NCBI GenBank assembly: GCA_040007895.1
Contig: JBDTUE010000280.1
Coordinates: forward strand, 1 to 5,549
Length of the DNA: 5,549 bases
Direction: 5' to 3'
Source of the DNA: JADJLQ01 sp040007895
GTDB taxonomy: Bacteria > Bacteroidota > Bacteroidia > Chitinophagales > Saprospiraceae
Each line of letters starts with the position of its first letter. The first letter of the stretch is position 1. The notes beneath the pieces were generated by a model. The model ran no database searches, was not told the origin of the DNA, and saw only the letters and a list, made by a program, of their open reading frames with translations. The position numbers and the translations under genes are program-made. This document shows positions 1 through 5,549 of the stretch, piece after piece.

Positions 1-341
1 TCTTACTACTTAAACAAAGCAGACTTTGGGAAAAAGGTGAGGTCAAAGAATATCACGTACAACTGACTTTTATCCTGAGAGAATATCTCGAACACCGGTT
101 CAGCCTTCCAGCACTTGAATCTACCAGCAATGAAATAATACGTGATCTTAAACTATCCTCTTTGAACGGAGATCAATTAAAATTGGTGGATAATATTTTG
201 AATATTGCAGATTGGGTAAAATTTGCCAAAGGTATTCCGGAAGAAAATGCTAATGCCTTAGCTATTGACGATACCCTCGATCTGGTATATGCAACTCAGA
301 GCAATCCGGATGAACCATTTAATCAACCAACGGCAGAGTAA
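1..341 (+). CDS. 3' end of a gene for a Bat-operon membrane protein with a BatD-like cytoplasmic tail (5' part outside the window)
   Basis: The reading frame is open from the first base and ends at TAA 339-341, giving 112 visible residues. The visible part is soluble and helical, with motifs such as LWEKGEVKEYHVQL, ILREYLEHRF and ADWVKFAKG. From family knowledge, many Bacteroidota carry a gene directly before batA for a protein with a membrane segment and a cytoplasmic tail of this kind, often annotated as hypothetical or DUF4381-like. The tail pairs by eye with the last 85 or so residues of BatD in this window: ILREYLEHRF with LLKTYLKTKW, then LVDNILNIADWVKFAKG with KLVLQESEFAIYGVQ. That suggests a common cytoplasmic module. 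The stop lies 2 bases before the batA start, so the two genes are almost certainly cotranscribed. Any signal peptide or membrane segment lies outside the window. The coding call is firm; the family assignment is by resemblance only. Confidence 0.8.
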   Translation, partial: LLLKQSRLWEKGEVKEYHVQLTFILREYLEHRFSLPALESTSNEIIRDLKLSSLNGDQLKLVDNILNIADWVKFAKGIPEENANALAIDDTLDLVYATQSNPDEPFNQPTAE

Positions 342-343
342 AA

Positions 344-1348
344 ATGGAAGAATTTAATAATTATCGAATTCTCTATCCCTGGATGTTGGCCTTGTGTGCT
401 CTTCTTCCCTTGTTATTTTATCATTATAACAAATATGCAACCAAACCGGGGGTTGCTATTTTATTTGGCAACCTGCCGACCAACTTTTTTAATAGCTGGA
501 AAAATTTTGTACACCGGTTCCTACCCTGGTTACCTTCTATTGCATTTATATTATTATGCATAGCTCTCAGCAGACCTCAACGTATTTGGAAAGAAGTGCG
601 GTTAAAAGCTAACGCCATTGATATTTTTATGGTCATAGATCTTTCAAGTTCGATGCTGGCTCAGGATTTTCAACCGGATCGTCTGAGTGTAAGCAAACAA
701 GTAGCCCAGGATTTCGTTGATAAAAGAATTTATGACCGGCTTGGACTAGCTGTATTTGCAGGGGAAAGTTATACCCGTTGCCCATTGACTACGGATCATG
801 AAGTGCTTAAAAATTTTCTCAAGGAACTCAACGTAGGCAAATTGGATGATGGAACTGCTATCGGAATGGGATTGTCTGCAGCAATAAACAGGTTGAAGGG
901 AAGCACGTCGAAAAGTAAAATCATCATTTTGCTTACGGATGGCGTGAATAATTCAGGATATATAGAACCTCTCACGGCGGCTGAATTGGCCAAAGAATAC
1001 CAGATAAAAATTTATACGGTAGGTGTAGGCACGATTGGTGAAGCACTAACTCCGGTGACGCGCCGCGGTGACGGCCAATATGTGTTTGCGATGGCAAGAG
1101 TAGATATCGATGAAAAACTAATGACTCAGATCAGTGAGATGACCCAGGGAAGATATTACAGGGCTACTGATGAGGCAGCTTTACAAAAGATCTATGATGA
1201 AATAGACAAGCTTGAGAAAACAGAAATAGAGGTAACCCGGTTTACAAGGTATACGGAGACTTTTCAGTATTTCGCAGGAGTAGCTCTTATCCTATTAGTG
1301 CTGCATTATTTTATTCGTCATTTTATCATTCGTCAACTATTAGATTGA
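344..1348 (+). CDS. batA: BatA, membrane-anchored VWA-domain protein of the Bat operon
   Basis: This 334-residue protein has the normal BatA size and layout. Two N-terminal membrane segments (about residues 12-27 and 60-76) are followed by a VWA domain (about 91-290) and a C-terminal membrane segment (about 308-325). The MIDAS metal site is complete: DLSSS at 99-103 (D99, S101, S103), T171 in DDGTAIG, and D199 in LLTDG. Other family hallmarks are AQDFQPDRL, FAGESYTRCPLTTDH, YTVGVGT and the DEIDKLEKTEIEV stretch before the last helix. In Bacteroides fragilis the bat genes support aerotolerance, and VWA proteins of this class are thought to work with a MoxR AAA+ ATPase; the exact client is unknown. 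The ATG at 344 is 2 bases after the preceding stop, and batB follows after a single base, so expression is probably coupled. The upstream region has no strong Shine-Dalgarno, only AGAG and an A-rich stretch, as is usual in Bacteroidota. Confidence 0.95.
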   Translation: MEEFNNYRILYPWMLALCALLPLLFYHYNKYATKPGVAILFGNLPTNFFNSWKNFVHRFLPWLPSIAFILLCIALSRPQRIWKEVRLKANAIDIFMVIDLSSSMLAQDFQPDRLSVSKQVAQDFVDKRIYDRLGLAVFAGESYTRCPLTTDHEVLKNFLKELNVGKLDDGTAIGMGLSAAINRLKGSTSKSKIIILLTDGVNNSGYIEPLTAAELAKEYQIKIYTVGVGTIGEALTPVTRRGDGQYVFAMARVDIDEKLMTQISEMTQGRYYRATDEAALQKIYDEIDKLEKTEIEVTRFTRYTETFQYFAGVALILLVLHYFIRHFIIRQLLD

Positions 1349-1349
1349 T

Positions 1350-2384
1350 ATGTTTAGGTTAGAGCATCCATATTTTTTATACGCACTTCTATTGGTACCT
1401 GTTCTGGTTTTGATCCAATGGTGGGTAAATAAAAACAGGTTAACTAAATTGCGCAAGTTTGCTTCGGAAGGATTATGGAGTTCATTAATTCCGTCATTTG
1501 ATCCTTTATATTATAAACGGAGATACCTGCTTTGGATTTCAGGGATTACTTTATTAATTATCTCATTAAGTAACCCCCAATGGGGAATACGAAAAGAAAA
1601 AATAGAAATCAAATCTACAGATATCTATATCGCGCTGGACATTTCCAATAGTATGATGGCCAATGATATCAAGCCCAGCAGGCTGGAGCGATCCAAACTT
1701 TGGGCAGAGTCATTAGTAAGAAGTCTCTCAAGTGACCGGGTAGGTACTGTCCTATTTGCAGGACAAGCATATCTGCAATCTCCGTTGACTACGGACTATG
1801 GATCTGTGACTATGTTTGTACGTAGTGCCCATCCTGAATTGATTTCTTTCCAGGGGACTAATGTTAGCGATGCCATTACGACTTGTATGGAAAATTTTCC
1901 AAAGAACGAAGAGGCTCAAAAAGTAATCTTCCTTATATCGGATGGAGAGGATAATGATGAAAATTCCATTGAAACAGCTCGTAAAGCGGCCCAAAACAAT
2001 ATCATCATTTATACAATTGGAGCCGGCACAGAAGGCGGTGGGCCTATCCCGGTAAAATCTAATAATAATCTCGAAGATTATAAACGCGATGAAACGGGCA
2101 AACCGGTACTGACTAAATTAAATGCATCCTTCCTGATGAAAGTGGCCGAAGTGACGAAAGGAAAATATTTTCACATTGAAAATGGTGAACCTATCATATC
2201 AACTATCAAATCAGATATCGCCGCCATGACCAAACAGCGGATTGCTGAACGATCGTATTCCGAATATGAAAGTTATTATCCATTTATATTATTTCCGGCA
2301 CTTTTGCTACTGATGATTGAATACTTGTATTCCGTTAAGTGGTTTCAATTTTTAATCAATCGGTTTATGAAAAAGGTTAAATAA
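1350..2384 (+). CDS. batB: BatB, membrane-anchored VWA-domain protein of the Bat operon
   Basis: This 344-residue protein is a paralogue of BatA with the same topology: membrane segments at about 8-25 and 57-74, a VWA domain at about 90-300, and a C-terminal membrane segment at about 310-327. The MIDAS site is complete: DISNS at 97-101 (D97, S99, S101), T170 in FQGTNVSD, and D198 in ISDGED. FAGQAYLQSPLTTDY matches the BatA stretch FAGESYTRCPLTTDH. It differs from BatA in a longer loop after YTIGAGT (about residues 228-256, GGGPIPVKSNNN onward), which is typical of BatB and separates the two subfamilies. In family models BatA and BatB may act as a pair in the inner membrane, with BatC and BatD on the periplasmic side. 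The start codon follows the batA stop by one base, which favours translational coupling. The protein ends in a basic tail (KKVK). Nothing in it looks broken or degenerate. Confidence 0.95.
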   Translation: MFRLEHPYFLYALLLVPVLVLIQWWVNKNRLTKLRKFASEGLWSSLIPSFDPLYYKRRYLLWISGITLLIISLSNPQWGIRKEKIEIKSTDIYIALDISNSMMANDIKPSRLERSKLWAESLVRSLSSDRVGTVLFAGQAYLQSPLTTDYGSVTMFVRSAHPELISFQGTNVSDAITTCMENFPKNEEAQKVIFLISDGEDNDENSIETARKAAQNNIIIYTIGAGTEGGGPIPVKSNNNLEDYKRDETGKPVLTKLNASFLMKVAEVTKGKYFHIENGEPIISTIKSDIAAMTKQRIAERSYSEYESYYPFILFPALLLLMIEYLYSVKWFQFLINRFMKKVK

Positions 2385-2389
2385 AAAAT

Positions 2390-3115
2390 ATGCATTATAA
2401 TTTTTTAATTAAACGGATGATTTGTTGGAGCATTGGCTTTTTAGTAGTACTGCCATGTAGCTTCACACAAAAGGATCACCAATTAAGAAAAGAAGGCGAC
2501 GAAGCATATCTCAAACAAGATTTTAATAAAGCGGAAGAATCTTACCGAAAAGCCCTGGAAAAAAAACAAACTGAAACTACCAAGTTTAACCTGGGAAATG
2601 CCATCATGGAACAAAATCGTCCTGATGAAGCTATCCCCTACTATGAAGACGCCACTAAGAAAGCTAACATTCCGAATGAAAACTCTGCTTCACTCAATGC
2701 CAGGTCATGGTACAATCTGGGCAATGCGTATTATCAGAAAAAAGATTATGAAAATAGTATTAAAGCCTTCAAAGAATCTCTTAAACGAAGCCCTACCGAT
2801 ATCGACACCAAAAAAAACCTGTCTCTGGCAAAAAAGCAATTGATCAAACAACAACAGCAACAACAGCAGGATCAAAAAAATAAAGACCAGAAACAAGACA
2901 AAAAACAAAAACAGAAACAAGACCAGCAACAACAGCAGCAGCAACAGCAACAACAACAGCAAAATCAAAAGAATCAGCAGCAACAACAGCAACAACAAAT
3001 GACCAAAGAAGAAGCTGAACAACTCTTGCAGTACACCGAACGGGAAGATCAACGTGTACAACAAAAACTCGTTAACAAAAACGCTAAAAAAAATCCACCC
3101 AAGAAAGATTGGTGA
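2390..3115 (+). CDS. batC: BatC, exported TPR protein with a glutamine-rich segment
   Basis: This 241-residue protein begins with a signal peptide (positive LIKR, then a hydrophobic core at about 10-24) with probable cleavage near SFTQ at residues 24-27. Three TPR units follow: about 32-65 (EGDEAYLKQDFNKAEESYRKAL), 66-98 (NLGNAIMEQNRPDEAI) and 105-138 (WYNLGNAYYQKKDYENSIKAF). Residues 154-203 are low-complexity, with glutamine runs of 7, 13 and 8 set among Lys, Asp and Asn. The C-terminus MTKEEAEQLL, then a helix, ending in KKDW, is characteristic of BatC. TPR repeats usually bind partner proteins, here presumably BatA, BatB or BatD at the periplasmic face. The start at 2390 lies 5 bases after batB in an A-rich leader; the Met at residue 10 would shorten the signal peptide and is less likely. 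C23 in VLPC is a poor lipobox because Pro is at -1, so a lipoprotein is possible but not favoured. Confidence 0.92.
   Translation: MHYNFLIKRMICWSIGFLVVLPCSFTQKDHQLRKEGDEAYLKQDFNKAEESYRKALEKKQTETTKFNLGNAIMEQNRPDEAIPYYEDATKKANIPNENSASLNARSWYNLGNAYYQKKDYENSIKAFKESLKRSPTDIDTKKNLSLAKKQLIKQQQQQQQDQKNKDQKQDKKQKQKQDQQQQQQQQQQQQQNQKNQQQQQQQQMTKEEAEQLLQYTEREDQRVQQKLVNKNAKKNPPKKDW
2849..2998 (+). repeat. CAA/CAG-rich low-complexity tract encoding the BatC glutamine segment
   Basis: Fifty codons of batC (residues 154-203) are dominated by glutamine. Three pure runs of 7, 13 and 8 Gln are separated by a 22-residue stretch rich in Lys, Gln and Asp, and by NQKN. The 28 run codons are mixed, 16 CAA and 12 CAG, with no long homogeneous codon array. 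A tract this mixed has probably been held at the protein level, although its length can still change by recombination or slippage. It lies between the TPR block and the conserved C-terminal helix, so it probably serves as a flexible or coiled periplasmic linker. Confidence 0.9.
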
Positions 3116-3119
3116 TCAA

Positions 3120-3127
3120 TAAATTTG
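3120..3127 (+). promoter_or_regulatory. Possible Bacteroidota -7 promoter element before the BatD-like gene
   Basis: TAAATTTG fits the TAnnTTTG element of Bacteroidota housekeeping promoters and lies in the only sizeable gap of the operon, 7 bases before the ATG at 3135. No TTG-type -33 element is seen at the usual distance; the bases near 3095-3103 are A- and C-rich. If active, it would give a leaderless or very short-leader transcript. An 8-base match with four fixed T's is not rare in AT-rich DNA, so this is only a suggestion. Confidence 0.35.
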
Positions 3128-3134
3128 CAGCAAT

Positions 3135-3617
3135 ATGAAAAATATAAGCCTGGTATTCTTGTTTAGCTTCATAGCTACTGTTAATGTTCTCTTTTCACAA
3201 GACAATCATATTTCTATTGCCATCAGCAGAGATACAATATTATTAGGCAATTCTTTTTATGTACAATACAGCTTTGATTCTAAAGATGGTGATATGATCA
3301 CACCGGATATTAAAAATGCTGAAATAATAGGGCAAAACTTTATGAGTAGCACATCGATCATGAATGGTGAGATAAGGTCTGTACACAAACAGAGATACCT
3401 GATTCAACCTACTCAAATCGGAACTTTTACTATTGCAGGATCTTCAATTAAAACCAGCAATCATGAATCTGGTGATTTAGCTATACCCGATGTCAGTATT
3501 TATGTGTTGGCTAATCCTCAACACCTCGAAATAGAACCTGAAGAAGATAACAGCTGGCAATTCAATGAAATAAAACCCGGTATGGGCGGTCCTAAAAGGA
3601 AATCAAGAAAACTATGA
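3135..3617 (+). CDS. Small secreted protein resembling a single free-standing BatD N-terminal domain
   Basis: This 160-residue protein has a signal peptide (MKNISLVFLFSFIATVNVLF, cleavage probably after FSQ at 20-22) and one beta-rich domain at about 24-132. By eye it aligns with the first domain of the adjacent BatD: STSIMNGEIRS with SSQISIINGIRN, then YLIQPTQIGTFTIAGSSI with YSLAPKSTGSLTIGKASI, closing on ISIYV-like and IIIKV-like strands. Unlike BatD it has no further domains and no C-terminal membrane segment. It ends in an acidic patch (EPEEDNS) followed by a glycine/proline and strongly basic tail (GPKRKSRKL). It is therefore probably periplasmic and soluble. It lies 19 bases after batC and overlaps batD by 4 bases (ATGA at 3614-3617), so it belongs to the operon. 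It could be a partner or competitor of BatD in complex assembly, which is inference. A truncated BatD is unlikely because a full batD follows. Confidence 0.85.
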   Translation: MKNISLVFLFSFIATVNVLFSQDNHISIAISRDTILLGNSFYVQYSFDSKDGDMITPDIKNAEIIGQNFMSSTSIMNGEIRSVHKQRYLIQPTQIGTFTIAGSSIKTSNHESGDLAIPDVSIYVLANPQHLEIEPEEDNSWQFNEIKPGMGGPKRKSRKL

Positions 3618-5341
3618 GGCTTGCCTTAATCTTATTCATATTTCAATCTTTTGGTTTTTTTGCTTTTGCACAGGCACCATCCTTCGTAGTAAATGTCGAC
3701 CATACAGAGATTTCATTAGATGAATACATAGAGGTTAGTTTTACCCTGGAGGATGGACAAGGACAATCATTCAGGCCTCCTGATTTTAATGGATGGACCG
3801 TAGTAAATGGACCCAGTACCTCCAGCCAGATAAGTATTATCAACGGTATTCGCAATGCTTCAGTATCCTATATTTATTCCCTTGCACCAAAATCAACAGG
3901 TAGTCTTACCATTGGAAAGGCGAGTATTCAAATCAATGGAAAAACGATTTACACCAATGCCATAATAATTAAAGTATCTAAATCTAATCCTAACCGGAAT
4001 CTGACTCACGGATCAAAAGGACTCAGCAAAAAAGATATTTTTATAATTGCAAAAGCTACACCAGAGAAAGGATTTGTCGGTCAACAAATTTTGGTAGAAT
4101 ATAAATTATATACCGCTGTTAATGTAGATAATTTCAATATCGCTCATGCACCGGAATTTAATGGTTTTCATGTAAACAATACACCCAGAGGAAGTTTCGA
4201 TTCAAGAGAAATGCTGAATGGACGTCAGTATGTCACCAAAGTAATTTATACTGCATCGATCTATCCCATTCAAAGTGGATCATTCGACCTCGAAGCTTTG
4301 CATGTACGTGCCAATGTTGTGATTGACGGCAATAATGATCCCAATTCATTTTTTCTATTACCGAATACAGAGGGTGTCGAATTGGTTAGTAATACAGTCC
4401 CCTTAAAAGTATTGTCATTGCCTGATCCTGTACCGCCTAATTTCTCCGGAGCGGTAGGCAGATATCAACTAGCCGCTTCGATTGATCAATCTAATGTCAA
4501 AGTTAATGATGCTATTTCCGTTTCTGTTTATCTGGAAGGAGACGGTGATCTTAACCGGGTAGGCAAACCGTTTATTGAAACCGATACTACTGCTTTTCAA
4601 AATTACGAACCCAAAATCACCAAAGAAAACACCGATTACAAAATGAACGGCTTCATTGGCATGAGGGAACTTGTTTATCCTTTAGTAGTCAAAAAACCAG
4701 GTACGTTTTTACTTAGACCTTCCTTTGTTTATTTTGATACGGATAGTCAACGATACCTGACTATTTCGCCTCGATCATTTACTGTAAATGTTTCGGGGAC
4801 TGCTTTCGTTCAAAGTGGCAAACCCTCTGCAAGCCGGGAAGAATCTAAAAAATTACTTGCCCTGATTCAGAATCCATCTCTCGGTCAATCTCAGTTTGTG
4901 GGAACTGTGCCTTATTTTATTGTAATGTCATTCCCCTTTTTGTTATTGGGTCTGTTGTTACTTCGCAAAAAAATATTTGAAAAAAGTATTCATTCAAATA
5001 TACAATCCGCACATCTTTCAAAATTGAAACAAGACACATTACAAAACCTGGATAAAATCGGACTTGATCAAACGGCAATCATCAATTCCAGGGTTTCTAT
5101 AGGGAAAATTAATGATTTGCTGAAAACATATTTAAAAACAAAATGGAATATCAGCGAACAAACTATCAGTACAGCTCAATGGTATGAATACATCGACAAG
5201 CTGACATTAGATGATTCTATTAAATTAAAAATTAAGTTAGTTCTCCAGGAATCAGAATTTGCTATCTATGGTGTTCAAATGACAAAGGAACAATTGTTGA
5301 GTATGATTGGCAGAGCGAAAGAAATAGTGGAAAATTGTTGA
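3614..5341 (+). CDS. batD: BatD, periplasmic beta-domain protein with a membrane anchor and cytoplasmic tail
   Basis: This 575-residue protein has normal BatD size and architecture. A signal peptide (MRLALILFIFQSFGFFAFAQ, cleavage after residue 20) is followed by a long periplasmic region of beta-sandwich domains (about 21-425). One membrane segment (about 434-450, rich in Phe and Leu, then RKK) and a cytoplasmic helical tail (about 455-575) complete it. BatD hallmarks include PPDFNGWTVVNGPS in the first domain, FIIAKATPEKGFVGQQILVEY at the start of the second (given here as two adjoining motifs, FIIAKATPEK and GFVGQQILVEY), and VYPLVVKKPGTF in a later one. The tail (about 496-572) resembles the tail of the protein encoded at 1-341. 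The start overlaps the previous gene's stop as ATGA, which indicates translational coupling. The last codons (TGT TGA) run into the 8-base repeat array, so the terminal Cys may be repeat-derived. BatD is linked to oxygen tolerance in Bacteroides; its molecular role is unresolved. Confidence 0.94.
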   Translation: MRLALILFIFQSFGFFAFAQAPSFVVNVDHTEISLDEYIEVSFTLEDGQGQSFRPPDFNGWTVVNGPSTSSQISIINGIRNASVSYIYSLAPKSTGSLTIGKASIQINGKTIYTNAIIIKVSKSNPNRNLTHGSKGLSKKDIFIIAKATPEKGFVGQQILVEYKLYTAVNVDNFNIAHAPEFNGFHVNNTPRGSFDSREMLNGRQYVTKVIYTASIYPIQSGSFDLEALHVRANVVIDGNNDPNSFFLLPNTEGVELVSNTVPLKVLSLPDPVPPNFSGAVGRYQLAASIDQSNVKVNDAISVSVYLEGDGDLNRVGKPFIETDTTAFQNYEPKITKENTDYKMNGFIGMRELVYPLVVKKPGTFLLRPSFVYFDTDSQRYLTISPRSFTVNVSGTAFVQSGKPSASREESKKLLALIQNPSLGQSQFVGTVPYFIVMSFPFLLLGLLLLRKKIFEKSIHSNIQSAHLSKLKQDTLQNLDKIGLDQTAIINSRVSIGKINDLLKTYLKTKWNISEQTISTAQWYEYIDKLTLDDSIKLKIKLVLQESEFAIYGVQMTKEQLLSMIGRAKEIVENC

Positions 5342-5475
5342 AGTGTTGAAGAAGGTTGAAGTGTTGAATTGTTCAATTGTCACTTACGCACTTCCACACT
5401 TACGCACTTGGTCCACTTCCACACTTATACCCTTAAACACTTGCCCACTTAAGCACTTTACCACTTAAACATCTT
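5333..5475. repeat. Degenerate 8-base-period array filling the gap between convergent batD and asnS
   Basis: The left part has AAKTGTTG-type units starting at 5333, 5341, 5349 (degenerate, 10 bases long), 5359, 5367 and 5375. The right part has CACTTNNN units starting at 5381, 5389, 5397, 5405 (9 bases), 5414, 5422, 5430 (CCCTT), 5438, 5446, 5454, 5462 and a decayed CATCTT at 5470. AAGTG is the complement of CACTT, so the array is one motif in two opposed orientations meeting near 5380. The last three bases of right-hand units vary (ACG, CCA, GCC, AAG, AAA and others) while CACTT is kept. The array starts within the final batD codons and ends against the asnS stop, leaving no other intergenic DNA. 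Its function is unknown. The units are too short, and lack spacers, for a CRISPR. Confidence 0.85.
5359..5385. other. Imperfect hairpin at the orientation switch of the repeat array
   Basis: AAGTG (5359-5363) can pair with CACTT (5381-5385), and TTGAA (5364-5368) with TTCAA (5372-5376). That gives a 10-pair stem with a 3-base TTG loop and a 4-base one-sided bulge (TTGT, 5377-5380). Being nearly symmetric, it could form in transcripts from either side, and it lies 18 bases past the batD stop. It might mark or protect transcript ends of the convergent genes. It is AT-rich and has no following T run on the + strand, so it is not a standard intrinsic terminator. Confidence 0.4.
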
Positions 5476-5549
5476 CTAAAATTCAGCACTGCCGGGGTAC
5501 CTTGGAAAAGCTATTACATCCCTGATATTCATCATACCGCTTACAAACT
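5476..5549 (-). CDS. asnS: Asparaginyl-tRNA synthetase, C-terminal end only (rest outside the window)
   Basis: On the - strand a frame enters at the window edge and ends at TAG (5478-5476), giving 23 visible residues: FVSGMMNIRDV followed by IAFPRYPGSAEF. This matches the conserved C-terminus of class II asparaginyl-tRNA synthetases, where a V(T/S)G turn is followed by NIRDVIPFPRTP and a short tail ending in Phe. It contains the class II motif 3 neighbourhood end; the motif 3 arginine itself lies upstream and is not visible. The enzyme charges tRNA-Asn with asparagine in the cytoplasm. One difference is Ala where many family members have Pro (DVIAFPR for DVIPFPR). The gene converges on batD and has no evident link to it. 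Only 23 residues support the call, but the motif is distinctive; a related class II synthetase such as AspRS is less likely because its end differs. Confidence 0.85.
   Translation of the reverse strand, partial: FVSGMMNIRDVIAFPRYPGSAEF

Noticed and set aside
796..993. Short - strand open frame within batA
   Set aside because: It is opposite the conserved VWA domain, with no recognisable motif or start context.
1752..1994. Short - strand open frame within batB
   Set aside because: It is opposite the BatB VWA domain and shows no independent coding signal.
2447..2461. Lipoprotein signal in BatC (VLPC, Cys at residue 23)
   Set aside because: Pro directly before the Cys does not fit the usual lipobox, which prefers Gly, Ala or Ser there; cleavage near SFTQ by signal peptidase I fits better, though it is not proven.
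2598..2843. 81-residue open frame on the + strand in another frame of batC
   Set aside because: It lies wholly inside the TPR-coding part of batC, whose own frame has clear family motifs; the alternative frame shows none.
2705..3064. 119-residue leucine-rich open frame on the - strand
   Set aside because: It is the antisense reading of the batC CAA/CAG tract, where TTG/CTG-type codons give artificial poly-Leu that mimics a membrane protein. It has no operon context.
3643..3855. Short - strand open frame within batD
   Set aside because: It is opposite the first BatD domain and is best explained as a shadow frame.
5381..5475. CRISPR array
   Set aside because: The repeated core is only 5 bases with 3-base fillers; there are no 20-50 base repeats or unique spacers and no cas genes in view.
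5386..5475. Standard intrinsic terminator after batD
   Set aside because: No GC-rich stem followed by a T run is present on the + strand; the array can fold, but it does not have terminator form.

Overview
The window carries most of a Bat (Bacteroides aerotolerance) operon on the + strand, followed by the C-terminal end of an asparaginyl-tRNA synthetase gene on the - strand. The gene order, AT-rich composition, lack of clear Shine-Dalgarno sequences, signal peptides ending in a Gln-containing site, and a TAnnTTTG-type promoter element all point to a member of the Bacteroidota. A finer placement cannot be supported from the sequence alone.

Layout: 1-341 is the 3' end of a gene for a protein whose cytoplasmic tail resembles the tail of BatD. 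Then come batA (344-1348) and batB (1350-2384), two membrane-anchored von Willebrand factor A (VWA) proteins with complete MIDAS metal-binding motifs. batC (2390-3115) encodes an exported TPR protein with a glutamine-rich segment. Next is a 160-residue secreted protein that looks like a free-standing copy of the first BatD domain (3135-3617), and then batD itself (3614-5341). The genes are separated by 2, 1, 5 and 19 bases and a 4-base ATGA overlap, so one transcript is likely, perhaps with an extra promoter before the small BatD-like gene. No batE is seen after batD. The 134 bases between batD and the convergent asnS end (5476-5549, - strand) are filled by a degenerate array with an 8-base period that switches orientation near its left third.

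How the genes are thought to work together: in this family a MoxR AAA+ ATPase and a DUF58 protein, normally encoded upstream and outside this window, act with the VWA proteins BatA and BatB, whose VWA domains lie between membrane segments. BatC (TPR) and BatD (beta-sandwich domains) act on the periplasmic side. The group is linked to oxygen and stress tolerance and to envelope integrity, but its biochemical function is not settled. The core operon is therefore a known type. The less ordinary parts are the free-standing BatD-like domain gene, the tail domain shared between the first and last operon proteins, and the 8-base array between the convergent genes.
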